From positions 1 to 11,861 of the forward strand of contig CANETR010000016.1 in assembly GCA_947441325.1 (NCBI GenBank): a stretch of DNA of 11,861 bases, written 5' to 3'. Shown piece after piece: positions 1 to 6,945 of the stretch (positions are counted from its first letter, which is position 1; every line of letters begins with the position of its first letter). The position numbers and the translations under genes are program-made. The notes under the pieces are model-generated. The model saw nothing but the letters and a program-made list of their open reading frames with translations. It was not told where the DNA came from and made no database searches. The DNA is from Saprospiraceae bacterium (GTDB taxonomy: Bacteria; Bacteroidota; Bacteroidia; Chitinophagales; Saprospiraceae).

Positions 1-451
1 CTTCCCACATTTCTATCAAATTCAGTTGATTGTCATATTTTGCACTGAAGGCGAAATTGAGCTTTTTATCCACATATTGGTAAATCAACAAATCTGTTGG
101 CGGCGTATCTATCTTATCCAGCATCTCCGCATCGATCCACTCCAGGAGGCCCTCTTCGCAAAAAGGAGCTTCTATTGCTTCAATATCAGCAATGTAGATA
201 TATGAAATCCAATTGTAATCAATTGGTGAAGACTCGGTAAGCATACCGCAAAACCTTGGATATTCTATTCGAATGCCTGTTTCCTCATAGGTCTCTCTGA
301 TGGCACATTCAAAAGGAGTCTCATAGGGTTCCAACCTACCCCCTACGGGCAAATACTTGCCTATATTGGGTTCCTTGCCTCTTTTCAAAAGCAAATAGCG
401 ACTGCCCGATTTTAAAATTACCATTGCGGCAATTTTTTTTATTCCCTCCAT
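1..451 (-). CDS. NUDIX hydrolase, 3' end beyond the window
   Basis: The frame starts at ATG 451-449 and stays open to base 1, giving 150 codons without a stop, so the C-terminus is missing. Residues 38-60 match the Nudix box GX5EX7REUXEEXGU: G38, E44, then RETYEETGI at 52-60, which would bind Mg2+ and cleave a nucleoside diphosphate linked to some group. The only departure is Thr54 where an aliphatic residue is usual. The N-terminus (IAAMVILKSG, then YLLLKRG) is the typical first Nudix strand pair. The family hydrolyses varied substrates (NTPs, ADP-ribose, CoA, dinucleoside polyphosphates), and nothing here decides which. The start lies one base after the stop of the OsmC-family gene, so the two are very probably co-transcribed and perhaps translationally coupled. 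No Shine-Dalgarno is visible. Confidence 0.9.
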   Translation of the reverse strand, partial: MEGIKKIAAMVILKSGSRYLLLKRGKEPNIGKYLPVGGRLEPYETPFECAIRETYEETGIRIEYPRFCGMLTESSPIDYNWISYIYIADIEAIEAPFCEEGLLEWIDAEMLDKIDTPPTDLLIYQYVDKKLNFAFSAKYDNQLNLIEMWE

Positions 452-452
452 C

Positions 453-857
453 TTATTGCCATTCAAAACTGATAAGCTGTTTAATATCGGGGTGCAGGCT
501 GAGGGCCACCGGACAGGTTCTGGCCGTATTTTCCAGAATTTTTATTGATTTTTCGTCAAAATCTCTTGCCGGCATTATCACCTTTACATGAATTTCAGAA
601 ATGCGCCTGGGTTCAGATGCCATCACTTTTGTAACTTCTAATTCGGCCCCGTCTATATTCCAATCATTTGCACTGGCTTTAATACCCATAACCGTAATCA
701 TACAGGTTGCGAGCGATGTTGCTGTAAGATCAGTTGGCGAAAAAGCCTCACCGCGTCCATTATTATCAGTTGGTGCATCCGTAATGATGGATTGTCCCGA
801 TTGGAGATGTGTGCAAGTGCTACGCAGTGCTCCATTGTAAAAAACTTTCGATGTCAT
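453..857 (-). CDS. OsmC/Ohr-family redox protein
   Basis: This is a complete 134-residue protein of usual OsmC-family length. Both family cysteines are present: C52 in SLATCMITVMG and C115 in RTCPVALSLHPD. In characterised OsmC/Ohr enzymes this pair forms the thiol peroxidase centre that reduces organic hydroperoxides in the cytoplasm. The segment FSPTDLTATSLATC (39-52) is the conserved helix entry. The sequence looks closer to the YhfA/OsmC-like branch than to Ohr, so peroxidase activity is inferred from family, not shown. The ATG at 857-855 is the only sensible start. The gene is divergent from the Prc protease gene and leads a probable two-gene unit with the NUDIX gene. I found no convincing promoter for it in the 259-base upstream gap. 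Confidence 0.92.
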   Translation of the reverse strand: MTSKVFYNGALRSTCTHLQSGQSIITDAPTDNNGRGEAFSPTDLTATSLATCMITVMGIKASANDWNIDGAELEVTKVMASEPRRISEIHVKVIMPARDFDEKSIKILENTARTCPVALSLHPDIKQLISFEWQ

Positions 858-921
858 AAAATAAAGCGTTTGACTTAGAGTTAAATATTGAACAGATTTA
901 TAAGATTATTTAATCGGTACT

Positions 922-954
922 TTTGGGGGGCGCATCTAAAAATAAATATATTTG
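922..954 (+). promoter_or_regulatory. Candidate Bacteroidota-type promoter for the S41 protease gene
   Basis: TTTG at 922-925 is followed, after 21 bases, by TATATTTG at 947-954, an exact match to the TAnnTTTG -7 element of Bacteroidota sigma-ABfr promoters. Transcription would start near 961 and leave a leader of about 155 bases before the ATG at 1117. A second exact -7 match, TACTTTTG at 918-925, has only TTTA 17 bases upstream and overlaps the first box. Nearer the gene, TTTG 1014-1017 and CAAATTTG 1041-1048 is a weaker pair. The rest of the 858-1116 gap is A/T-rich and shows nothing else I recognise. Confidence 0.45.
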
Positions 955-1116
955 TTGAAATTCTCGCTAACTTTCCTGATATTTAAGCATCACAGGCTCG
1001 CTTAATGTTAATGTTTGTTAAAATTGATTTTTTTGCAACTCAAATTTGTTCACTTAGCATTAGACTTGCATCTTTATTAAATAATTCAAAGAAATACAAT
1101 AAACAATACCCAACCT

Positions 1117-3252
1117 ATGTTTCGTAAGCTTTCAATTTTAGTGGCTGTCTGCTGCATTTCAATTGCCTTTCGCTGTTATGAACCTGCAAATCAGGAAATG
1201 CAGATCAGAGAAGATTTGGACAACCGCGAGCAGCTTTTGATGGAGGTACTTTTACAAAGTCTGAAATACAACCATTATTCGCCCGAAGATATCAATGACA
1301 GTTTCTCAAAAAAAGTCTTTGACCTCTATCTGAAAAGACTCGACAACAGCAAAAGATTTTTCCTGAAAGATGACATTAAACTGTTCGAGGCATATCGCAA
1401 CAGTCTCGATGAAGCTGCTTTGAATGGCAGTTTTGAATTCTTTGATGTTGTTAATAAAACTTTCGATGAAAGATTAACCTTAGTAAAAACTTATTACGAA
1501 GAGTTTCTTTCTCAGCCTTTCGATTTCAATAGCAATGAGTCTTTCGAAACCGATGGGGAAAAGCTTGAGTTTGTAAACTCAAAAGAAGAGCTTAAAGAAC
1601 GCTGGAGGAAATACCTGAAACTTCAGATTCTTGCTCGCGTTCAGGAAAGACTTGAAAACCAGGAAAAAGCAAAGGAAAAAGGCGACAAAGATCTTGAAAT
1701 CAAAACTACAGAAGCGCTCGAAAAAGAAGAAAGAGAAAAGCTGCTTAAAAATTTGAATACCTGGATAAAAAATATTGAAAAAGAAACCAGGACTGAACGT
1801 ATCAATACCTATATCAATACCTTCACCAATGCCCACGAGCCTCACTCTGGCTATTTTCCACCACTCGATAAAGAAAATTTCGATATCAGAATGTCTGGAA
1901 AGCTCGAAGGAATAGGTGCTCAGCTGCGCGAAGAGGATGGCTTTATCAAAGTAGTAAATGTAGTACCCGGCTCAGCATCTGCACGTCAGGGAGAATTGGA
2001 AGTGAATGATAAAATCATCAAGGTTGCCCAGGGTTCTGAAGAACCAGTAGATGTGGTTGACATGCGTATCGATGATGTTTTACCAATGATTCGCGGAAAA
2101 AAAGGGACTGAAGTTCGCCTTACTGTCAAAAAAACAAGCGGTGAAGTAAAAGTGATTCCTATTATTCGCGATGTAGTGATTCTGGAAGACAGTTATGCAA
2201 AATCGGCAATAATTGAACACAGTAAACTTGGTATAAAAGTCGGCTTGGTAGATTTACGCAGCTTTTATGCGGATTTCGAAGACCCTAGAGGTCGTCGTTG
2301 CGCCAAAGACGTTAAAGCAGAAGTTGAGAAATTGGTCGATGAAAAAGTGGATGGCATTGTCATTGACCTCCGTTTCAATGGTGGCGGTTCCCTGCAGGAT
2401 GTTGTTGACATGACTGGTATTTTCCTCGACAAAGGTCCAATTGTACAGGTAAAAGGCAAAAATGGCAGCCCATTTGTTTATGAGGATAAGGATCCTTCTG
2501 TAACATACAAAGGTCCGCTCGTCATATTGGTAAACTCCTTTTCTGCCTCAGCTTCAGAAATCATGGCTGCTGCGCTTCAAGATTACGGAAGAGCTGTTAT
2601 TGTTGGAACTTCACCCTCCACCTTCGGAAAAGGAACAGTTCAAAGATTCTTTAGCCTCGATGCCATCGTACCAGAAAGATTCAGAGATTTGGGCGAATTG
2701 GGCAGTGTAAAAATTACCATTCAGAAATTTTATCGAGTAAATGGTGGTTCTAATCAGCTAAAAGGTGTTATACCTGATATTATTTTACCGGGTGCTTACA
2801 GTTATATGACCGTAGGTGAAAAGGAGGAAGATTATCCAATGGCTTGGTCTGAAATAGGAAGGGCCGACTTCAAAGAAAGTGGCGAGGCAATGAAGCATAT
2901 GGATAAAATCAAAAAGAAAAGTGCTAAAAGAGTTGCCGGCAATAAGACTTTTCAGCTAATTGATGAAAATGCTAAATGGCTAAAATCGAGACAGGATGAG
3001 AGTAGCCTTCCGCTCAGTTTCAAAGCTTACGATGCAGAACAGAAGGCCATTGATAAAGAAGCCGAGAAATATAAAAACATCAATAAAGATATTGATGAGC
3101 TCCTTATCAAAACGCTTAAAGCTGACAAAACATATATAGAGTCGGACACGCTGCGTGCCAACAGCATGAAAACCTGGCACAAGTCGCTTAAACAGGATAC
3201 CTACCTCGAGGAGGCCTCATACATCATTTTCGACTGGAAAAAAGGAAAATAA
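1117..3252 (+). CDS. prc: Carboxy-terminal processing (tail-specific) protease, Prc/Tsp type, peptidase family S41
   Basis: This 711-residue protein is close to E. coli Prc (682). It is a periplasmic serine protease that degrades or trims envelope proteins from their C-termini. In order: a hydrophobic N-terminal export segment (1-19); the Prc N-terminal helical domain (about 40-235), with the recognisable HYSPEDINDSFSKKVFDLYL stretch and a Lys/Glu-rich part near 170-225; a PDZ domain (about 259-350); the S41 catalytic core (about 365-570); and the Tsp C-terminal helical region (about 590-705). By alignment with E. coli S430/D441/K455, the catalytic residues are S478 in SASASE, D489 in QDYG and K505 in TFGKGTVQ. 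The S-K distance is 27, against 25 in E. coli, because of two extra residues before TFGKG. C20 follows Arg, so this is not a lipobox. The gene stands alone and ends at a strong terminator. Confidence 0.95.
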   Translation: MFRKLSILVAVCCISIAFRCYEPANQEMQIREDLDNREQLLMEVLLQSLKYNHYSPEDINDSFSKKVFDLYLKRLDNSKRFFLKDDIKLFEAYRNSLDEAALNGSFEFFDVVNKTFDERLTLVKTYYEEFLSQPFDFNSNESFETDGEKLEFVNSKEELKERWRKYLKLQILARVQERLENQEKAKEKGDKDLEIKTTEALEKEEREKLLKNLNTWIKNIEKETRTERINTYINTFTNAHEPHSGYFPPLDKENFDIRMSGKLEGIGAQLREEDGFIKVVNVVPGSASARQGELEVNDKIIKVAQGSEEPVDVVDMRIDDVLPMIRGKKGTEVRLTVKKTSGEVKVIPIIRDVVILEDSYAKSAIIEHSKLGIKVGLVDLRSFYADFEDPRGRRCAKDVKAEVEKLVDEKVDGIVIDLRFNGGGSLQDVVDMTGIFLDKGPIVQVKGKNGSPFVYEDKDPSVTYKGPLVILVNSFSASASEIMAAALQDYGRAVIVGTSPSTFGKGTVQRFFSLDAIVPERFRDLGELGSVKITIQKFYRVNGGSNQLKGVIPDIILPGAYSYMTVGEKEEDYPMAWSEIGRADFKESGEAMKHMDKIKKKSAKRVAGNKTFQLIDENAKWLKSRQDESSLPLSFKAYDAEQKAIDKEAEKYKNINKDIDELLIKTLKADKTYIESDTLRANSMKTWHKSLKQDTYLEEASYIIFDWKKGK

Positions 3253-3271
3253 AGCCGACTAAGTCAAAGCG

Positions 3272-3308
3272 AAAACAGCCCTCAAATTTAGTTTTGAGGG
3301 CTGTTTTT
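3272..3308 (+). terminator. Intrinsic terminator of the S41 protease gene, possibly bidirectional
   Basis: The arm ACAGCCCTCAAA (3275-3286) pairs perfectly with TTTGAGGGCTGT (3293-3304) around a six-base loop, and further A:T pairs extend the base. A run of five T follows (3304-3308). It begins about 20 bases after the protease stop codon. On the minus strand the same stem is followed by four T (complement of 3272-3275). It could therefore also end the converging tRNA-DUF3817 transcript, whose last codon lies 28 bases away. Confidence 0.92.
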
Positions 3309-3335
3309 CTTTATATTTCTATTCAGTCTTTATTA

Positions 3336-3629
3336 TTAAAAACCTTTCTTATCGTTGAACAATCTCTTTTCCGCTATGAAAGTACCGAATGGCACCAGGG
3401 AAACAAGAAAAACCAATGCTGTTTTTGCAATTGACCATTTTAATTGAAAAAATAAGATCAATACCAAGAGGCAATATAGCGAAAAAAGTAAGCCATGAGC
3501 TAGCCCAACCACGAAGTTAGGTTCAGGTATGCTGTAAACATATTTCAAAGGCATGCTTATGCCAAAAAGAATATAAGAAATGCCTTCAGCAAAGGCTACA
3601 ATTTTAAAAATCCTGAGTATATTCGACAT
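3336..3629 (-). CDS. DUF3817-family small integral membrane protein
   Basis: From ATG 3629-3627 this is a 97-residue protein. It has three hydrophobic helices (about 7-25, 38-61 and 67-86) and the marks of the DUF3817 family: FAEGISY (13-19), MPLKY (26-30), GLAHG (42-46) and SLVPFGTF (77-84) followed by a charged EKR. The family is widespread in bacterial inner membranes and has no established function that I know of. An in-frame TTG at 3650 would add seven residues but lies inside the tRNA, so the ATG ten bases after the tRNA 3' end was chosen. No separate promoter is visible. The gene is most likely read from the tRNA promoter, with its mRNA freed by tRNA 3' processing. Confidence 0.88.
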   Translation of the reverse strand: MSNILRIFKIVAFAEGISYILFGISMPLKYVYSIPEPNFVVGLAHGLLFSLYCLLVLILFFQLKWSIAKTALVFLVSLVPFGTFIAEKRLFNDKKGF

Positions 3630-3638
3630 ATAATTGTT

Positions 3639-3712
3639 TGGTACCCACAACAGGAATCGAACCTGTGTCTACGGCTTAGGAGACCGGAGCTCTTCCACTG
3701 AGCTATGTAGGC
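3639..3712 (-). tRNA. tRNA-Arg (anticodon CCU)
   Basis: The minus strand folds as a 74-base cloverleaf with encoded CCA. Acceptor arms GCCTACA and TGTGGGT pair fully, with G1:U72 and one further G:U. The D stem is GCTC/GAGC with loop AGTGGAA. The anticodon loop CTCCTAA gives CCU. The T arm is ACAGG-TTCGATT-CCTGT. The discriminator A73 is followed by CCA (3641-3639). A20, an arginine identity base in E. coli, is present in GGAA. The anticodon stem is weak: CCGGT against GCCGT leaves a C27/U43 mismatch and a U31:G39 wobble. The variable loop is four bases. This tRNA reads AGG. It has its own promoter about 14 bases upstream and a protein gene ten bases downstream. Confidence 0.92.
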
Positions 3713-3732
3713 TAATTTTGAACTTAACAACA

Positions 3733-3763
3733 CAAAAATAGTAAAAGTTCTTTTTTTGCTAAA
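3733..3763 (-). promoter_or_regulatory. Promoter of the tRNA-Arg / DUF3817 unit
   Basis: Read on the minus strand, TTTA (3763-3760) is followed after 19 bases by TATTTTTG (3740-3733), an exact TAnnTTTG -7 element. The predicted start near 3726 leaves a leader of about 14 bases before the mature tRNA. The 15 bases around the -7 box (3732-3746) are identical to those in front of the LRR gene at 6192-6206. The -33 box lies only about a dozen bases past the stop codon of the upstream secreted-protein gene. Confidence 0.7.
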
Positions 3764-3775
3764 GTTTTATCCCAA

Positions 3776-4603
3776 TCATTGGGGCTGATTAAGCCGGATT
3801 AAATATTTACTTACCTTATCTGCCTTTATAAATCGGATGGGTTCTTCCGAAACTTTAATTTTATCGTCAGGAACTTGAATAGTGCTCTGGCAGTTTTGAT
3901 CTCTGGGGCAGTTTATTTCCACATTGGCCGATGATAAAATTTCATATGGCAAAATATCTTGCAGTGCTATACTGTTATTGGTTTTTAGCTCTTTTACTGC
4001 CCAAAACTCCACCGTTTCGGAATCCTGCCAGCAATCGATGTTATAATTCCTCAAAGATAGACTTGCTCCAGCAGGTAAATAAAAGGCTCTGAAATGTTGA
4101 TTCGCTAAACCGGTAAAAAGTATTTCTCTGAGGTAACTTTGAGGAATCAGACCCTCATACTGACGCATGCTTAACATTTTTTTTGCCTCAATCAACGAAG
4201 GTTCGGCATTAAACAAACCATTAGCCGGCAATCGGTTGGCTCCATTGTAAGGCATCAGATACCACATGGGATGCGGATTGTTATTTTGAATCAATAATCG
4301 AACCCTGAATTTTTGAGCGAGCGGCTGTACTGATTTTTTGTTAGACTTTGTTTTCTTCTGAGTTGTAACAATGGTCACTGTCTCTAGTTCTACTTGTTCT
4401 TCTTCTGCTGTAATTTTTATCAGATCGAGTTTTTTTATTTTATTTGTCTCTTCTTCTTTAATGGCCTCAACTGCTTTATTCTCAATGAGCGGTTGGTCAT
4501 TTTTTTCTTTTTTGTCCTTTTCCCTGTTAGTATCGATGTTTTGAGCATTCAATCCGTAAGATGCAGAAAGAAAGAGCAGTATGGCTAGTTTAACATTTTT
4601 CAT
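3776..4603 (-). CDS. Secreted protein of unknown function
   Basis: I do not recognise this 275-residue protein. It begins with a clear signal peptide (hydrophobic 4-18, likely cleaved at LNA-QN after residue 20). Then comes a charged, low-complexity Lys/Glu/Thr-rich stretch (about 21-97) that looks disordered. A compact region (98-275) is rich in aromatic and beta-prone segments, for example RVRLLIQNNNPHPMWYLMPY and FRAFYLPAGASLSLRNYNID. Three cysteines, C191, C232 and C238, fall in this last part and could form a disulfide after export. No lipobox or membrane anchor is seen. The gene begins 64 bases after the LRR gene on the same strand. I see no clear promoter in that gap (GATCTTTG at 4625-4618 is one base off the -7 consensus), so co-transcription is possible. 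Confidence 0.75.
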   Translation of the reverse strand: MKNVKLAILLFLSASYGLNAQNIDTNREKDKKEKNDQPLIENKAVEAIKEEETNKIKKLDLIKITAEEEQVELETVTIVTTQKKTKSNKKSVQPLAQKFRVRLLIQNNNPHPMWYLMPYNGANRLPANGLFNAEPSLIEAKKMLSMRQYEGLIPQSYLREILFTGLANQHFRAFYLPAGASLSLRNYNIDCWQDSETVEFWAVKELKTNNSIALQDILPYEILSSANVEINCPRDQNCQSTIQVPDDKIKVSEEPIRFIKADKVSKYLIRLNQPQ

Positions 4604-4667
4604 GACTTAACAATTTACAAAGATCACATCAAAAATTTATCCAATTTTTATCAAAGAGAAAAAAGTT

Positions 4668-6170
4668 CTATATACTGATTTCACAAGAGCCCAAGCTCAG
4701 CCTCAAAGTTTCTATATTTCTCAATTCCTGATTAGACCATCGATTTCTCATTTTCAGTTTTTTCAGACCCGACATCAGATACAAAATTTCGGGCATCTCT
4801 TTAAACTTGTTGTTTTCAATGTTGAGCTCGCTTAAATTTTTTAGCATGCTGATTTCTGCCGAAAGTTCCTTCAGGTCTCCCCCACTGAGATCGAGCACCC
4901 GAAGCGATTTTAAGTTCCCTATTCCTTTTGGCAAACGATCCAATCTGCAAAGATGCAATTTCAGGTACTCCAGTTTCTCAAAACCGCGATTAAAAACATT
5001 GTCCAAATTTATCATTTGCACTGCATTGATAAAAAGAGATTTCAGTTTGGGCAGCTTCTGAAGTTCCAAGGGGAATTCGGCAAGTGAAGGCGTAATTATA
5101 AGGCTTTCCAAATCAGAGAGTGCAGAGATTCCGAGGGGCAATTTCTTTAAGAAGTTGTAATTCTGAATATTAATGGTCAGTTCTTTCAGTCCGTGACATT
5201 GATATATTTTAGGCGCAAAACGTTCAAAATCAACATCAGAAGGCACTGAGATATGCTGTGGCTTTGAGCTGAATGCCCAACAACGGATGGCATCATCCAA
5301 AAAAAGATCGAGCTCATCAGCTTTCAAAAATTGAACAGCACGGTTGAAATAGGAAACAAAACGGGGATCTTTTAAATAGGCAAGGCGGTAAAAATGCCCT
5401 GCATTCACGCCCGCATCGCGCATCCAAACTTCAAAATCGCTGTTCATCATGTCTTTTTTGACCTTGGAAAGTCGACTTTTTAATTGTGCTGAACCATATA
5501 CTTTTAAGAGTTTTTCAGCCTTTGCAACCAATTCATCATTTTTTGAAATCAGAAAAATTCCGAAAATCTCTGAAATAAAATCTTTTGGCGACGCAGTCGA
5601 TTTCATCAGCTCCATAGCAATTTCTACATTTATATCATCCTCGTGCATCATCAATTGCCTGATTGCATCGGGATTATCGGCATCAAAACTTCTGATTTCC
5701 TTACAAAAATCAAAAAACATTGCTTCGTTCATCAGCGTTCTGCCATCCTCTAGTTCCAATATCAATGCTAGTTCAGATTCTTTCAGACTGCGACCGATAA
5801 GCAAATGGGTTGAATTTTCTGGAAGCGTGCTGTATTTAACATCCGACTCCTTCAATATATTTTTAATTTCAGTTTTGCTTAGGCCGCTATTGCCAATAAT
5901 GGAAAGTGTTGAGTCTTTCTGAAGTGGATTTTCTTTATAATCGTCTTTTAGCGATGCTTCCAATTTTTCGGCTGCCATGGCATTCAACTCCGGATAACGA
6001 ATAGCCATAGCATATAGCAATGGAATAGTTCCATAGTTGATTTTTTTGCCTTGTAAAATGGCCTCCCATTCTCCCTGCATTTGAAATATGTGCTGCGCCG
6101 AAAAAGATGTTTTTTCCAGTGCCTTTCTCAGTCGATCTGTTTTCTGTACCAAGCTGTCTAATTTCTTCAT
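4668..6170 (-). CDS. Leucine-rich-repeat protein with a BRCT-like domain and HEAT-like middle
   Basis: This is a 500-residue protein with no signal peptide or membrane segment, so it is probably cytoplasmic. Residues 1-80 are helical. Residues 86-156 resemble a BRCT fold: a strand STLSIIGN, then LSKTEIKNILKES, then VKYSTLPENSTHLLIG (compare G-KVS-..-TTHLV-G in known BRCTs), and a closing helix FFDFC where BRCTs usually have WxxxC. Residues 174-234 look like a HEAT/armadillo unit (INVEIAMELMKS, then DELVAKAEKLLK). From about 325 to 475 there are roughly six leucine-rich repeats of the bacterial LxxLPxxIxxLxxL kind, for example DRLPKGIGNLKSLRVLDLSG. All these parts are protein-binding modules, so a scaffold role is inferred; no enzyme motif is seen. 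GAGGAG lies only two bases before the ATG, too close for a normal ribosome site. The BRCT call is by eye. Confidence 0.82.
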   Translation of the reverse strand: MKKLDSLVQKTDRLRKALEKTSFSAQHIFQMQGEWEAILQGKKINYGTIPLLYAMAIRYPELNAMAAEKLEASLKDDYKENPLQKDSTLSIIGNSGLSKTEIKNILKESDVKYSTLPENSTHLLIGRSLKESELALILELEDGRTLMNEAMFFDFCKEIRSFDADNPDAIRQLMMHEDDINVEIAMELMKSTASPKDFISEIFGIFLISKNDELVAKAEKLLKVYGSAQLKSRLSKVKKDMMNSDFEVWMRDAGVNAGHFYRLAYLKDPRFVSYFNRAVQFLKADELDLFLDDAIRCWAFSSKPQHISVPSDVDFERFAPKIYQCHGLKELTINIQNYNFLKKLPLGISALSDLESLIITPSLAEFPLELQKLPKLKSLFINAVQMINLDNVFNRGFEKLEYLKLHLCRLDRLPKGIGNLKSLRVLDLSGGDLKELSAEISMLKNLSELNIENNKFKEMPEILYLMSGLKKLKMRNRWSNQELRNIETLRLSLGSCEISI

Positions 6171-6192
6171 TACTCCTCACTACTTTAAAGTA

Positions 6193-6222
6193 CAAAAATA
6201 GTAAAAACAACTAGCAGTTAAA
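6193..6222 (-). promoter_or_regulatory. Promoter of the LRR protein gene
   Basis: On the minus strand TTTA (6222-6219) precedes TATTTTTG (6200-6193), an exact -7 match, with an 18-base spacer. Transcription would start near 6186 and give a leader of about 16 bases before ATG 6170. The sequence around the -7 box repeats that of the tRNA-Arg promoter exactly for 15 bases. Confidence 0.65.
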
Positions 6223-6288
6223 GAAAGGCTGATTTCATTAGTGTAAATTTAACGCATTGAATTATTTTTGAACATAATTAAAGCGCAC

Positions 6289-6320
6289 TTTGTCTTAATT
6301 TTAAAATCGCTTTATCTTTG
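6289..6320 (+). promoter_or_regulatory. Promoter of the small secreted protein gene
   Basis: TTTG at 6289-6292, a 20-base spacer and TATCTTTG at 6313-6320 match the Bacteroidota -33/-7 consensus exactly. The expected start near 6327 leaves about 27 bases before ATG 6354. A second isolated -7 match, TATTTTTG at 6263-6270, has no good partner at -33. The promoter lies in a 183-base divergent gap shared with the LRR gene. Confidence 0.72.
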
Positions 6321-6353
6321 AACATTATTAGTTCAGAGAACTTATACCCCAAA

Positions 6354-6908
6354 ATGAAACTATATTTTTCAGCTTTTCTATTATTTTTCTGTATTGGGCT
6401 ATCGGCTCAAATCCAAGATTCCATCAGCTGCGAGTGGGAAATGAATCTGAGCGATGAATTCAGCGGCAGAAAAAAACTGCAATTGAAGCCTCGAAAATTT
6501 TTTACATACAGCCCCAAGGGAAGCGAAAGCTATTTTATTGGAAAAGATTATCTGGAATGTTGGGCAGGCATGTCAAAAATGGATAATAAATACCTTTTAA
6601 GCCTGAATATTATCATTGAGGACCTTGAAATTTCCACTCAAATGGGCGCAATGTCTCCCAATTCAAGTTTGGAACTGACTTCTATCCAAGGCCAAAGCAT
6701 CTACCTAAAAACATTTACTGGTGCCGAACCAGTACTGAAGGACAATAAAACCTTGTATAAATGCAGCTTTTTTGTGCCAAAATCCAGCCTAAAAAGACTA
6801 AAAAAGTTTGAGATTGCCGAAGTAAAAATAAACTGGTCGAAAGCTTATCAGGTTTACACAGTATATTATCTGGATTTTTTAAGCGATCAAATCAAATGTT
6901 TTGAATAA
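6354..6908 (+). CDS. Small secreted protein of unknown function
   Basis: This 184-residue protein is not recognised. Residues 1-18 are a signal peptide with cleavage expected at LSA-QI. The mature part of about 166 residues is rich in alternating polar and hydrophobic strands (YLLSLNIIIEDLEIS, then SSLELTSIQGQSIYLKTF) and so is likely a beta-structured periplasmic or extracellular protein. There is no lipobox, repeat or enzyme motif. The frame can be extended upstream to a TTG at 6318, but that codon sits inside the -7 promoter box and would spoil the signal peptide, so ATG 6354 was chosen. The gene ends 37 bases before the rfbC start. A link to the rhamnose genes is not supported by anything in the protein. 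Confidence 0.78.
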   Translation: MKLYFSAFLLFFCIGLSAQIQDSISCEWEMNLSDEFSGRKKLQLKPRKFFTYSPKGSESYFIGKDYLECWAGMSKMDNKYLLSLNIIIEDLEISTQMGAMSPNSSLELTSIQGQSIYLKTFTGAEPVLKDNKTLYKCSFFVPKSSLKRLKKFEIAEVKINWSKAYQVYTVYYLDFLSDQIKCFE

Positions 6909-6913
6909 ATTTG
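6906..6913 (+). promoter_or_regulatory. Candidate -7 element for rfbC, overlapping the preceding stop codon
   Basis: TAAATTTG exactly matches TAnnTTTG, and its first three bases are the TAA stop of the secreted-protein gene. It lies 33 bases before ATG 6946, the same distance as in two neighbouring genes. No TTTG-like -33 box stands at 18-21 bases (the nearest is a T run at about 25), so it may be weak or fortuitous. Confidence 0.35.
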
Positions 6914-6945
6914 CGGAATCTATAAAAGCACATACCAACATCAAA

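Noticed and set aside
1117..1179. Lipoprotein signal in the Prc protease (C20)
   Set aside because: The residues before C20 are AFR; Arg at -1 does not fit a lipobox, so ordinary export or anchoring is more likely.
3630..3650. TTG start for the DUF3817 protein
   Set aside because: It lies within the 3' part of the tRNA gene; the ATG at 3629 begins directly before the conserved first helix.
3639..3712. tRNA gene as attachment site of an integrated element
   Set aside because: No repeat of the tRNA 3' end, integrase or foreign-looking gene was seen in the window.
5449..5922. 157-codon open frame antisense to the LRR gene
   Set aside because: Low-complexity Ser/Phe/Ile sequence typical of the reverse strand of a Lys/Glu-rich gene; no promoter or family.
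6171..6178. Shine-Dalgarno GAGGAG for the LRR gene
   Set aside because: Only two bases separate it from the ATG, and neighbouring genes have no such sites, so it is probably chance.
6318..6353. TTG start that would lengthen the small secreted protein by 12 residues
   Set aside because: The TTG is part of the -7 promoter box TATCTTTG, upstream of the expected transcription start, and the extension would bury the signal peptide.
6901..6945. TTG start for rfbC
   Set aside because: It overlaps the end of the previous gene and the added 15 residues are not RmlC-like; MPFTTTEFPGL is the family N-terminus.
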